Assembly (NCBI GenBank): GCA_028583405.1
Contig: CM053253.1
Coordinates: 11,977,112 to 12,041,111 of the forward strand
Origin: Pogonophryne albipinna
Taxonomy: Eukaryota > Chordata > Actinopteri > Perciformes > Artedidraconidae
Length of the DNA: 64,000 nucleotides
Direction of reading: 5' to 3'
A program made the position numbers and the translations under genes. Below the pieces are notes generated by a model. It was not told the DNA's origin and did no database searches. It saw nothing but the letters and a program-made list of their open reading frames with translations. Below, piece after piece: positions 1 through 12,606 of this stretch. Numbering within the stretch: position 1 is the first letter of the stretch; each line of letters begins with the position of its first letter.

Positions 1-291
1 TGGTTTAGTGTCAAGATGTGCAACTTGGACATGTTAGTAAACTTTCAATAGAACATGTAATTTAAAAAAACATTGCTCCCTCTGAGCAGCAGCAGGGCGC
101 AGGCAATGCACTTAAAAAAAAAAAGTAATGTAAATTAAAATAATAATTCCTCCTTAGTCTCCTTTGTTTGGCCTTTTTGCTTTATTTTCTTGTCAGAGAG
201 TACCAGAATGTGTATTTTACATGTTAAAAGAAAAAATATATATAATTTAATATACAACCTGAAATGTTCTAAGGCTCTGGATTCGAACCGT

Positions 292-372
292 CAATCAGAG
301 TTTATTTATTTAGCCCAATATCACAAATTGTGCTTTTGTCTCAGGGGGCTTTACAGTTTATACAAAACATGA
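292..372. repeat. dispersed teleost repeat fragment
   Basis: A short stretch with the wording common in percomorph dispersed repeats (an 'agcccaatatcacaaatt' core followed by 'ggggctttacag'). No coding capacity. I recognise it as repeat-like from general familiarity; the family is not assigned. Confidence 0.35.
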
Positions 373-499
373 ATACGCCTGCCCTGAAGTTTCCAGTGCT
401 GTAATTTGTTAAAATAATGATTGAAGAGAGAAGAGTCACTGTGTTTCTCCTTCACTGTGTACAACGTGACGCAAAGCTCCAAATAAAAGGGGGACTGGT

Positions 500-1150
500 C
501 AGAGGAAGTGAAATAAAATTAAAAAACTGGAAGATATTGTTAAAGACACGTGCACTTTCAGAGCAATTGCAAGTGCATTTGATATAAATGTTTTCGTATC
601 CACAGAATACAAGTCTACCAAGCAAAACAACATTGTGTGAAACACGCACAGACACAGAAATGTATAAATGTAAGGGAATATAAATGTAGAAATACATTTA
701 AAATATATAATGTGTGTTCTGTTTTGTTCTCAACTTTTAGTTTTTTATTTATACATTCATTTATGTATTTACATATTTATTTATTGTTTCTTGTGTTAAT
801 GTGTTGATGTATTTATTTCCACACATATTTATTTCAGTTTTTTTCACGTTTATTTATTCTTGTATTTTTGTATTCTTGTATTTATTCCTGTATTTATGCA
901 TTCACTTATTTCTTACTCCTGTCATGTTCTGTCCTCCATACCTGTTCACTCGTTATGTGCGTAAAGGTACAAATTCCCTGGGTGTTCAATGTTTTATAAA
1001 CACATTGGTGGTCTAGAGTTCTATGCATTAGTTATTAATGGTACTCGACGTTCAACACCCAGGGGAGGGACATATTTTGTCTTCTGCTATGCTGATGTTA
1101 AATCTGGAAAATTGTCCCCACCATTTTTCTAACAAAGTGACGCCCATGGG
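500..1150. repeat. dispersed AT-rich repeat, copy A
   Basis: The left part (about 530-700) matches 54,515-54,700 and the right part (about 985-1,150) matches 56,480-56,640, in the same order and orientation. Shared landmarks are 'agatattgttaaagacacg', 'gtatccacagaatacaag' and 'gtgaaacacgcacagacac'. The middle is AT-rich with repeated 'tttatt'. In the second copy a LINE interrupts the element, so this copy approximates the empty form. No protein is encoded and the family is unknown to me. Confidence 0.6.
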
Positions 1151-1638
1151 TGTGTATATGTGTGCACATGTTTCTGCAGAAAGATAAAATACATTTTGAA
1201 GATGCTGCTATGCCTGACTGCAGTCCGGATTGGCCCGATGCTGATTTATATTCTGGACCAGACGTTTTCATCCACAGGGAGATCAAGAGAGATTTATGAA
1301 GCCCTTCTGAAGGTGAAACTGTTTCAGTAGAACAAATCAAAGTTGATGGTATGAAAGATACAAATAAAACACAAAGGGAGAAGGCACAAGGGGAAGGAAA
1401 CAATAGACTAGTAGACTGTAAAATTCAGATTTGTAGTTTGTATGCTGAGCCGTGGTTCTTTCCTGTTTTCCCTGATTAACAAGTTTGGATAAAAGAGTGA
1501 GGGTGAAGGCTGCACATAACATGAATAATGGATTCCCTCTGCCTCGTATAAATACTAATGTGCAAAGAGCTATTGTGTTCCTCAATGCAAGCAATATATT
1601 TTAGGGAAATTCCTCATCAAAGGGTAACTAATGATCAC

Positions 1639-2002
1639 TTAAAGGTGGGAGGTAAGTTTGAGAAACCGGCTCGAGATACACTTTTTGTTATATTCCATGG
1701 AATGCTCTTAACATCCCGATAGCAATGAATATCTTAAATGCTTTGACAAAAAATCCATAACAACATTTCATCTGTGGAAGCCGTAGTACTGTAAAAAGCA
1801 CGACCAATCATTTTAGCCAGCCCGGCTAAAATAACTGGATGGCCTACCTGCCTGTCAGCCTTCCATCTGTGCACAAACTTATCTCGTGCCCTCATTGGTC
1901 ATGTGCGCGTTCGTGTGTGTTGGAGGAGGGGCTCTGTAAGGAAGTGGCAAATTCTAGCGCACTCGAGCTGGTTTCTCCAAAATTATCTACCCCACCTTTC
2001 AA
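1639..2002. mobile_element. TTAA-flanked miniature inverted-repeat element, copy 1
   Basis: It starts with TTAAAGGTGGGAGGTAAG and ends in the approximate inverse, ATCTACCCCACCTTTCAA. A second copy in opposite orientation lies at 32,899-33,287. No open frame of interest. TTAA at the ends recalls piggyBac-type target sites, which is inference. Short frames through it are chance. Confidence 0.7.
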
Positions 2003-4446
2003 CAATAGTTATTTTGTATTTAGTCATCAAAGTAAGCCTTTCAGTGAACAAGCATAACATGCAGAATACCATGGCCCTGAAACTCGAATACCTAAATGTC
2101 ATGCAGCCATGATTAAAGTTATTTGTTACACATGTGCTTTTGTTGCTAATTCAAGTTACAATATCAGTCATGAAAAGAGTATATAAAAACTCCATCTGAA
2201 GGGAACTTTGGGATTGGATACTTTGCATGCATAAAAAGTTTAAAACCTATACACACTACAGGAAACGGAAAACTCGCATAATAGCGCCCCTTTACAGTAA
2301 GTCACCTGATGAGTAGATGGGTGAGTTCTGCAGACAACATGTGTTCAGGTGCAGATTGGCAGCTATGGAGAGAATCAGATGTAGATGATAGGATGAAATA
2401 TGACACTTTTTCACTGACTAATCATGTTTATTTCTTTTAAAGAGAAATTGCACTCCAAAATATCATTATATTATTCAACGTGCATGACTTTTGGCAGACA
2501 TAAGTCACTTACACATGCACAAATACTGTCTTGAAAAAACATGTGCTTCACCGTTGCCATGACTACTCTACGTTTGCCATGAGGAGCTTGTCTTATACAA
2601 TATGTCTACTGTTGCCTCTAGCTATAGCTATGCATAGAGGGAGAATTATTTAATCTAACCAGTATACTTATAAGCATAACTCATCATCTCATCATTGGCC
2701 CAACTCATGCAGGCTTATTCGATTGAAGATTTTTCAGCACAGAAGTCCATTCAACTGCTTTGATATTCATCTTCAAATTAATTATGCATGTTTAATGTTC
2801 TTGAGAGCACATTTAACGGTTTAAATATCCTATAATAGCAACAATAACTTTATGTATTGAGCCTTTTTATACAATCGATGTAGCTGAACGAGCTCTACAA
2901 AAATACAGTTTAACATAGAAAATGAAATGAGATAATAAGAATACAGCAGATTATAAAGTGTAATTTAAGTGAAAGTAAAAACAACAATTTACAAGGGAAG
3001 AAATTAAAGATGCAATGCAAACTTTTTAATGCAGTTTCACCATCAACATGCCTTTACATTGTATGACTATGTTTTGTATCACAGTCAGTTAACGATTCTT
3101 GGTTCAGGAATCTGCTGCGTTGTGTAATGATAGTGATTACCTAATTCTGATCACTGACAGCTGACTATTGATAACAGTTAAAGTAAGTCTTTATAGAACA
3201 ATAATGGAGGACTGACACATCCTGTTGTTTAAGGTTGAATATTGTACCAAAATGTTTTCAATTTTAAGATAAAACAAGGAATCGTCTGTGCTGAACAGCA
3301 AATATTTAATAGTTTTCAACACTATAAACACACTTCCTCAGGGGTCTTATGATTGGATGGCACACATATGACTGTGTTTAGCTGTTATCCAGATGTGCAC
3401 ATCACATCTCCAACTATAACCCTCTTCCTCCAACTCCTACAGTCGACCCCCATCCCAAGCACCTCATGTGCCCATGCTTTTTCCTCCCTTCCCCCCGATT
3501 TCCCCCAATGCCAGGCGGGGTTGCCTAATTAAACCGCTTGCAGAGCGCTGACTTCTGACATGCCCTCAGGGTGTGCCACACGGGGCACGTGGGCATGAAG
3601 AGGGGGGGTAGATCTGGTGAAGGTGAACATGTGTGGGTAAATAAGTGTCTGGGGTGTGTCATAATATGGCGGTAAGGGGGGAGGGAGGTGAGTTAGATGT
3701 ACCAAGGGAGTCTATTTACCTTAAGCAGGGACAGAAGGGGTCTTATCATTCCTGCAGTGTGTGTTGAACCCGGCTCACCTCGCTGCACTTGGGGAACAGG
3801 AAAATATGCAGAGCAGACGAGATAAACTGCTTAGTATACACAGCACACACTGACACACATTCATACACCAATACACATGTTCATGGTCACGCATGGATGC
3901 CCTTAGCTGCAAATACAGTACTCACAGATACACACATGACAGATAATAAGACTGCATTCGTACAATTGCTGGTTGTGTGTACAGCAGTGATAAATAGATT
4001 TAATTTTTTTTTAAAACACATGAACCCCTATACTTATTTAATTTTGTTTTTGATTTTCAGGACATTATGCATATGCAAATGTTAATACAGCTTAACATGG
4101 TTAATATTAATGTAAGTCGGTCCTCGGGGCTCAGGGCTACAGAAAGGCTGTGGCGTCTGCTGTCTGCTGATGTCTGTGAGCCTCAGTGAGTCGCCCAGAG
4201 CTCACAGACTGCTGCCTGAACCAACCCCATCATAACAGCTTTGATATGAGCAATCAGACCGAGAGGGACAGGTTGATTGAAAGGAACTTCAGTAAGTCCG
4301 GGACAATCAGATACATGCAGCTGGGATTTTTGTTATTTTTATGGCTGTTCTCGATGCTGTATCTCTTTGTATGAACAAAGAAGACAGATGCAAAATTCAG
4401 ACACATGCAAAAAAATAGTATGTGAATATTCCAAGACAGCTTGTCA
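2003..4446. other. no gene seen; unique-looking spacer
   Basis: I find no exon-like sequence or recognisable repeat here apart from a GC-richer patch at about 3,430-3,620, which has runs of C and a near-palindromic stretch around 'gtgccacacggggcacgtgg'. The patch may be a regulatory or conserved non-coding element of the flanking genes. That is a guess from composition only. Confidence 0.4.
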
Positions 4447-5411
4447 TCTAAAGGTTTAGTTTGAAATATTGAGAAATATGTTTAATTGTTTTATAAAGAG
4501 TAAGCTAAGGAGATCAATACCACTCTTGTATCTAAAGCTTCAGCAGCTGGTTCACTTAGCACAAATATTGGAAAAAGGAGGGAAACAGCATGCTTGTCAA
4601 AGGGGTAAAAAACACCTCAAAACAGTTGCCCACTTGTAGCCACATGAAGCACAAATATGACAATCTTCTTCAGGGTATCGAGGGACAAAACAGTTTCTGA
4701 TACAAGGTGATAACACATGTGTGCTCAATCATGAGTTGGACTGCCCTATTACGTTTACATATTGTAAGACGTGTAGATTCACCTGAAAATCAATTTCATC
4801 AAAAGCAAAAAGCTAGGCTACACAGACACTATCTCCATGTAACAATTTAAACGTATTGTTAAACATAGGATAGAAACATTGCATTTGATATTGGGTAGTC
4901 GTTTGCATCAATGCATCAAAAATACTCCAAAAAGCTAAGTGTCATACGCTGACACATATAGAGAGATGTAACAAAGGCTAGCACTCCTTGCCTAAAGATG
5001 AGACCTGTAAGAATGCATTAATATGTGAATACATACAAAAATATCATCATAAAATCCACCGACCAGCACCTCTGAAGCTCAGTAAGCCGAGAAATAGAAC
5101 GGCACATAACTCCCTGTTAAACCACAACTTGTCTTTTATATTTCACCTCTTCTATTGAATAAAAAAAAAAACATATAAGTTGTTTATTTGTGAGCTTTAA
5201 AGGTGCTGGTAGGTTTATTTGATCTCCTTTCGACAGAACCTTGCTATTTTCTTTTCTTGGTTTTCCAATCTTTATTCAAAGCCAACCAACTGCTGGCTGT
5301 AGCTTTAAATAAACCGTACAAACGTGAGAGTGGTATCAATCTCCTCTTCTAATTCTCTGCAAGAAGCCAAATACACATAATTCACATATTATTCAAACAA
5401 TTCCTTTAAAG
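4447..5411. mobile_element. long-terminal-inverted-repeat element, non-autonomous
   Basis: The ends are inverse copies. 'gagatcaataccactct' near 4,513 is answered by 'gagagtggtatcaatctc' near 5,325, and the homology extends outward towards 'tttgaa' and 'ttcctttaaag'. Inside are phrases typical of a widespread teleost element ('cagctggttcacttagcac', 'ccagcacctctgaagctc'). A fragment of the same family lies at about 17,335-17,460. No transposase frame is present. Confidence 0.6.
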
Positions 5412-5622
5412 TACACACTATACAGTAGGTTGAGCAATGATACAGAAACACTATGTGGGGAAACACCTGCTGTACAGAGAGGCAGATGCTCATATAGGAC
5501 ACTGAAGAATGCTCGGGCATTCTCACACTCACCCAGCTGAGTCTTTGACATACAACCCCATTTTCTATCCAGAGACAGGAGTTATGACACTGTCAGAGCA
5601 GCTGTGGCAGAGATCCCTACAG

Positions 5623-7472
<1,850 letters not shown>

Positions 7473-7538
7473 CAGGGGTCTCAAACTCAAGGCCCGGGGG
7501 CCAAATCCGGCCCGCGACTTCATTTTATGTGGCCCTGC

Positions 7539-7870
7539 TGTTACGGGTGAGCGAAGCAAGCAGGACCCAAATGCAGATAACACTGAAAATACCTTTATTT
7601 CAAGGATACACGGACAAACAGAACACTCCCCGGTGAACACAGTCACAGACAAACGACGAACCAACAATGACAGACAGAAAAAACAGAACTTAAATACACA
7701 CAGGACTAATCAAGGAAACAAGAGACAGGTGAGGAGGGAGGAGAAAACACAGGGGCACCAGGTGAACACAATCAAGAAAACGGGTAGGAGGGAACAGGTA
7801 GGAGGGAACACACACAGGAAACCAAAGACAGATCTAAACACAGACAAAACACAACAGACAGATCGTGACA
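7539..7870 (-). repeat. 3' LTR of the nested element
   Basis: On the minus strand it begins TGTCACGATCTG and ends CACCCGTAACA, giving TG...CA termini. It pairs with 10,396-10,720 with only a few substitutions and small indels. Confidence 0.75.
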
Positions 7871-8095
7871 TTACCCCCCCCTCAAGGGACGGATCTCAGA
7901 CGTCCCAAAACACCAAAACAGTCCAATAAACGTCCAAAAAAAACAACGTCCAGCAGGGTGGGTGGAGGGGGACCAGAGGAGGGACACAAAACTAGGGCCA
8001 CCAGGGTGGGTGGAGGGGTTCAGGAGGACGGGTTTGGGCTGACAACCCAGGAGCACAGCGGAGGACCCGGAAGGGATCTCGGGCGGACGGCACGG

Positions 8096-8345
8096 GGGCA
8101 TGGCAGAGACCATGGAGGGGGTCTCGGGCGGACGGCCCGGGGGAAGGCAGAGACCATGGAGGGGGTCTCGGGCGGACGGCCCGGGGGGAAGGCAGAGACC
8201 ATGGAGGGGGTCTCGGGCGGACGGCCCGGGGGCAAGGCAGAGACTATGGAGGGGGTCTCCGGCGGACGGCCCGGGGGCAAGGCAGAGACCATGGAGGGGG
8301 TCTCGGGTGGACGGCCCGGGGGCAAGGCAGAGTCCATGGAGGGGC
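8096..8345. repeat. 44-45 bp tandem repeat, about 5 copies
   Basis: The GC-rich unit contains 'ccatggagggggtctcgggc' and 'ggacggcccgggggaaggc'. Copies differ by single bases or one G. It lies inside the LTR element, and related 36-bp 'gggccgggctcgagggcgaag' type repeats follow to about 8,560. Confidence 0.85.
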
Positions 8346-8652
8346 GAAGGCCACAGCGGGCGAACTCAGGGGGCCGAGCATGAGGGCGAAGGCAGCGGCT
8401 GGAAGAGTCCGGGCGCCGGACCGAGGGCGAGGACCGCGGCTGAGAAAGTCAGGGGGCCGGGCTCGAGGGCGAAGACCGCTGCACTCAGGGGGCCGGGCTC
8501 GAGGGCGAAGACCGCGGCTCTCAGGGGGCCGGGCTCGAGGGCGAAGCAGGCGCTGACGGGACAGCTCCGGAGGCCGGGCAGGACCCGGTTTCGGCCGGAC
8601 AGGAACCGGAGCCGGTGGGACAGGCTTCGGCAGGATCCCCCACGGAAGAGGA

Positions 8653-10335
8653 CTAGGAGTTGGCAGGACCCCCGGCGAGACAGTTGACGGCGGGACCTCC
8701 AACGGAACAAGACATGGAGTTGGCAGGACCCCCGGCAGAAGAGTTGTCGGCGGGACCTCCAACGGCACAGGACATAGGGTTGGCAGGACCCCTGGCAGAA
8801 GAGTAGTCGGCGGGACCCCCAACGGGACAGGACATGGAGTTGGCAGGACCCCCGGTAGAAAAGTAGTCGGCGGGACCTCCAACGGCACAGGACACAGGGT
8901 TGGCAGGACCCCTGGCAGAAGAGCAGTCGGCGGGACCCCCAACGGGACAGGACACAGGGTTGGCAGGACCGCCGGCAGAAGAGCAGTCGGCGGGACCCCC
9001 AACACGGGCAGGACACAGGGTTGGCAGGACCCCCGGGAGAAGAGTGGTCGGCGGGACCCCCAACGGGACAGGACATAGGGTTGGCAGGACCCCCGGCAGG
9101 AGAGCAGTCGGCGGGACCCCCAACGGGACAGGACATGGAGCTGGCAGAACCCCCAGCACAACCTCCAACGGCACATGACATAGGGTTGGCAGGACCCCCG
9201 GCAGAAGAATCGTCGGCGGGGCCTCCAACAGCACAGGACACCGGGTTGGCAGGATCCCCGGCAGAAGAGCAGTCGGCGGGACCCCCAACGGAACAGGACA
9301 TAGGGTTGGTAGGACCCCCGGCAGAAGAGTAGTCGGCGGGACCTCCAACGGCACAGGACACAGGGTTGGCAGGACCCCCGGCAGAAGAGCAGTCGGCAGG
9401 ACCCCAAACGGGACAGGACATAGGGTTGGCAGGACCCCCGGCAGAAGAGTAGTCGGCGGGACCCCCAACGGGACAGGACATGGAGTTGGCAGGACCCCCG
9501 GTAGAAGAGTAGTCGGCGGGACCTCCAACGGCACAGGACACAGGGTTGGCAGGACCCCCGGCAGAAGAGTAGTCGGCGGGGCCTCCAACGGCACAGGACA
9601 TGAAGTAGGGACTTGAGAGGGGACTCGAGAGGTGACTTGAAAGGGGACTTGAGAGGGAACTTGAGAGGAGACTCGAGAGTGAACTCGAGAGGAGACTTGA
9701 GAGGGAACTCGAGAGATGACTTGAGAGGGGACTCGAGAGGGGGCTCGAGAGGGGGCTCGAGAGGGGGCTCGAGAGGGGGCTCGAGGAGGGACTAGAGGAG
9801 GGACTAGAGGAGGGACTAGAGGAGGGACTAGAGAAGGGACTAGAGAAGGGACTAGGGAAGGGACTAGAGGAGGGACCATGGCTGCTGGGGCCGGAACCAG
9901 GGCCGGAACCATGGCTTCTGGGGCTGGGACCATGGCTGCTGGGGCCGGTACCGGAGCCGGAACCATGGCTGCTGTGGCTAGGACCGGAGCCGGAACCATG
10001 GCTGCCGGGGCTGGAATCCTGACCTTGCGTTTCCTTCCATGCTGCCTTGAAGCCTTTAGGAGGCTCAGAGGTCCTCCAAAGGCCAGATGAGACCCAGCGA
10101 AAGGGTCCTTGAAAGGAGCCTTGTTGGGAACTGTGGCCGGCAGGGGGCTAGCATGCCAGGGGCTAGCAGGCCGGGAAACAGGTTTGACCTCAAAGCTACC
10201 GAAAAAGTCCTCCACCCACTCGGGTAGTAACTCCTTTAACCAGGGCCTTGAGGTTACTTCTTGGCGTGCCGTTGAGATAATTGACTGCCTCTCTTCACTA
10301 CTGGAGGCATATCGACAGTCGTTTTTAAAGCACAT
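8653..10335 (-). CDS. tandem-repeat open frame of the LTR element, unknown protein
   Basis: A 560-codon open frame inside the LTR element. I do not recognise a family. The first about 110 residues are non-repetitive (SSSEERQSIIST, then LPEWVEDFFGSF, then a basic RQHGRKRKVR stretch). Next come Ala/Met/Pro/Val repeats (PAPAAMVPA), short SRVPSQV and PPLVP repeats, and then many 20-residue copies of the type GVLPTLCPVPLEVPPTTLL, which shift midway into another frame of the same DNA (GGPANPVSCPVGGPADCS). The repeats come from a 60-bp DNA unit, so other minus-strand frames (8,244-9,407 and 8,366-9,601) are open too. It could be a gag-derived protein whose C-terminal part is repeat expansion, or simply open repeat DNA. 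A stop separates it from the MDPADS start upstream. Confidence 0.35.
   Translation of the reverse strand: MCFKNDCRYASSSEERQSIISTARQEVTSRPWLKELLPEWVEDFFGSFEVKPVSRPASPWHASPLPATVPNKAPFKDPFAGSHLAFGGPLSLLKASRQHGRKRKVRIPAPAAMVPAPVLATAAMVPAPVPAPAAMVPAPEAMVPALVPAPAAMVPPLVPSLVPSLVPSLVPPLVPPLVPPLVPPRAPSRAPSRAPSRAPSRVPSQVISRVPSQVSSRVHSRVSSQVPSQVPFQVTSRVPSQVPTSCPVPLEAPPTTLLPGVLPTLCPVPLEVPPTTLLPGVLPTPCPVPLGVPPTTLLPGVLPTLCPVPFGVLPTALLPGVLPTLCPVPLEVPPTTLLPGVLPTLCPVPLGVPPTALLPGILPTRCPVLLEAPPTILLPGVLPTLCHVPLEVVLGVLPAPCPVPLGVPPTALLPGVLPTLCPVPLGVPPTTLLPGVLPTLCPARVGGPADCSSAGGPANPVSCPVGGPADCSSARGPANPVSCAVGGPADYFSTGGPANSMSCPVGGPADYSSARGPANPMSCAVGGPADNSSAGGPANSMSCSVGGPAVNCLAGGPANS
8690..9605. repeat. 60-bp minisatellite, about 15 copies
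   Basis: The unit includes 'ttggcaggacccccggcag', 'aagagtagtcggcgggacc' and 'ccaacggcacaggaca'. The period is almost exactly 60 bp, with variants at a few fixed positions. Because 60 is a multiple of three, reading frames stay open through the array on both strands. Confidence 0.9.
9606..9880. repeat. 12-15 bp purine-rich tandem repeats
   Basis: Runs of 'ggggactcgagag', 'gagggggctc' and 'gagggactagag' units. The strand is almost all purine apart from regularly spaced CT pairs. The array continues into 'ggggccggaaccatggctgc' units to about 10,015. Confidence 0.85.
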
Positions 10336-10395
10336 TCAATTGTACGTCACCTCGTACAGGCTGTCTGCTGGGTCCATCTTTTGGTTGGTTTGTTC

Positions 10396-10720
10396 TTTTA
10401 CGGGTGAGCGAAGCAAGCAGGACCCAAATGCAGATAACACTGAAAATACCTTTATTTCAAGGATACACGGACAAACAGAACACTCCCCGGTGAACACAGT
10501 CACAGACAAACGACGAACCAACAATGACAGACAGAAAAAACAGAACTTAAATACACACAGGACTAATCAAGGAAACAAGAGACAGGTGAGGAGGGAGGAG
10601 AAAACACAGGGGCACCAGGTGAACACAATCAAGAAAACAGGTAGGAGGGAACAGGTAGGAGGGAACACACACAGACAGGAAACCAAAGACGGATCTAAAC
10701 AAGACAAAACACAACACAGA
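10396..10720 (-). repeat. 5' LTR of the nested element, outer end eroded
   Basis: Same sequence as the LTR at 7,539-7,870 over about 320 bp. The outer terminus (GATCGTGACA in the other copy) is missing and replaced by 'cacccaagagc', where the host hAT element resumes. Confidence 0.7.
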
Positions 10721-11003
10721 CACCCAAGAGCTTGCAAAGAATATAATACGTTTATTATATGGTTACATGCCACTTTACAGAAGCAGGTTGCCCATAAACT
10801 ACATGTCCCACAATGCATCTCGTTTTGTGACATGCGCACTGAAGAGACTTGGATAATAATCCAATTCAGAGGCAATAATGTAATATAATACATTATTTTA
10901 TATATATATTATATATTTATATAGTTACAACCGGCCCTTTGAGTGCAACCTTTATGCGAATGTGGCCCGCGATGAAATTGAGTTTGACACCCCTGACTTA
11001 GAT

Positions 11004-11412
11004 GAAAGGTATCCTTAAAACTTGCCAATAAACCAGTGTTCCATTGGATGCAAAATGGCTATCGAAAATCCAAGTTTAGATGGCTTGTTTCCTATTGTTT
11101 CTGCTAAGTATAGCACTCAAATTACTTCGACTTTCTTTAACTTTTAGCTCTGAATCTTTAAAAATATATTTGTTGAGTTAATTTAAGTGACTTCTGCCAG
11201 CTGAATGTTTCATACATAACCCATATTGGGAGATGCTTAAGCTCAGACAACACAATTTAGTAAGTTATTAGACTTTTCCCACAAACTTAATGAATTATTT
11301 ACGACTATTTAGTAATTCAACAAGTCATTCTCTTTTTTCCAAACAGAATAATACAAAGTGGCAAGTTTTCAAAACTAATCATGTATGTCACATAATGCAT
11401 ACATTTGGCAGT

Positions 11413-11494
<82 letters not shown>

Positions 11495-12148
11495 GGGGGG
11501 AGGGTGGATCCCTTAAGGCTGCGTTCATGCTTCAGTGGTATAACATCCACAGGCTTGTTTTGGCACCACACTGTGTGTTGCTGCCGTCATCATCTAATTG
11601 TAGGCCACACGGACCACAGGGACTGAACAAAAAAGTTCACTTTGATGTCTCCCGACTGCATTTAATCTTAAAACAAATATGCAGACATTCTTACTACGTT
11701 ATCTGGGAACAAAACATATATGTTATCTGCATTATTAGGGTGAAGTGATCTACTGTGACCCTGACCTGAGAAATATGTTTATGTTATCATTCTTTATTAA
11801 GACAAAATAGACAATGTGCTGCTAAGCTATCAGTCTCACTCATGAAGCCTTGAATTTGTTAAGGTTACTTTAATAATCTCAAGTTCTTATTTGCTACAGG
11901 TCCTTTACTTCATCTGCATGAAAAGAGCTGCTTGGAACATTTCGTTAGGGCAATAAAGAAATGACGGACAGACGGACAGAAAGGGTACAGACAAAGCTGC
12001 CCTTTCAAATGTTTGATATCTTGCATGAAGTGAAAAGAATGTGTAGATACATATATTTGTTCTTGTACTATTTCCCCATAATGTATATTTCTGAATATAG
12101 AAAACATTTCTAATGGATTTAATGCAGCAATAAACACTGACATGTAAG
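11004..12148. other. no gene seen; contains a (GT)n tract
   Basis: Apart from an uninterrupted GT array at 11,414-11,493 I see no exon or recognised element here. Confidence 0.5.
11414..11493 (+). repeat. (GT)n microsatellite
   Basis: About 80 bp of GT dinucleotides followed by a G run. Confidence 0.97.
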
Positions 12149-12606
12149 TTAAAGGTCCCATGTCATGGCCATTTCTACTGATCATAATTCCATTGTTGAG
12201 GTCTACTAAAATAGATTTATATTGTGCAATTTTCCAAACTCACATTGGTTTCTCATACAGCATCTCTGTATAGTATGTGTATTCACTCTCTGTCTTAAAC
12301 GGCTTGTTGGAGCTCCTGCCCCCCTCTCCCCCCCTCCCTATGAGCCCAGTGGCCGTCTGCGAGACAGCGAGACACAGCGAAACCCAGCCCGAAACCAGCC
12401 CGACACCCGCAGCCTGGCTGGGAGTTTGTGTGTTTGCTTAATGTAACGGCTCCGTGGACGTAACGTATCGGCTCCACGGATTGGTCCATTTGGACAGGGT
12501 GTACTTTGAGGGTTTGTGACTCTGCATACCGTTTACATGCATAAAAAGCTACATAACACACAAGGGGACGGGTAATAACCGGAAAAGCATGACATGGGAC
12601 CTTTAA
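12149..12606. mobile_element. TTAA miniature inverted-repeat element, complete copy
   Basis: It begins TTAAAGGTCCCATGTCATGG and ends with its inverse GACATGGGACCTTTAA. Length is about 458 bp, with a GC-rich centre and no transposase. A truncated, inverted relative lies at 25,143-25,392. Confidence 0.8.

Larger units (their letters stand above)
7539..10720 (-). mobile_element. non-autonomous LTR retrotransposon (gypsy-like) on the minus strand
   Basis: Two nearly identical direct repeats (7,539-7,870 and about 10,396-10,720) flank a GC-rich interior. On the minus strand the interior ends in a purine tract (GAGGGGGG) directly before an LTR that opens with TGTCACG, the normal polypurine-tract/3' LTR junction. 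The 5' LTR lacks the last few terminal bases at its outer edge. Just inside it a short frame begins MDPADS, a start I associate with fish gypsy-like gag, but it stops after 13 codons. No protease, reverse transcriptase or integrase is present, so movement would need help from another element. The few LTR differences suggest a recent insertion. Confidence 0.75.
7473..10995. mobile_element. hAT-type non-autonomous element interrupted by an LTR element
   Basis: The left end CAGGGGTCTCAAACTCAAGG and the right end, whose reverse complement is CAGGGGTGTCAAACTCAA, form terminal inverted repeats. The element is flanked by a perfect 8-bp direct duplication ACTTAGAT (7,465-7,472 and 10,996-11,003), the hallmark of hAT transposition. 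Both arms carry the paired 'ggcccg' wording known from fish Charlie-like miniature elements. Without the insertion at about 7,539-10,720 the host element would be only about 340 bp. A motif resembling the ZNF143 site lies in the right arm at 10,797-10,817. Confidence 0.85.

Noticed and set aside
8900..9332. plus-strand open frames over the 60-bp minisatellite
   Set aside because: Same repeat effect. The LTR element's own strand is minus, and these frames have no non-repetitive part.
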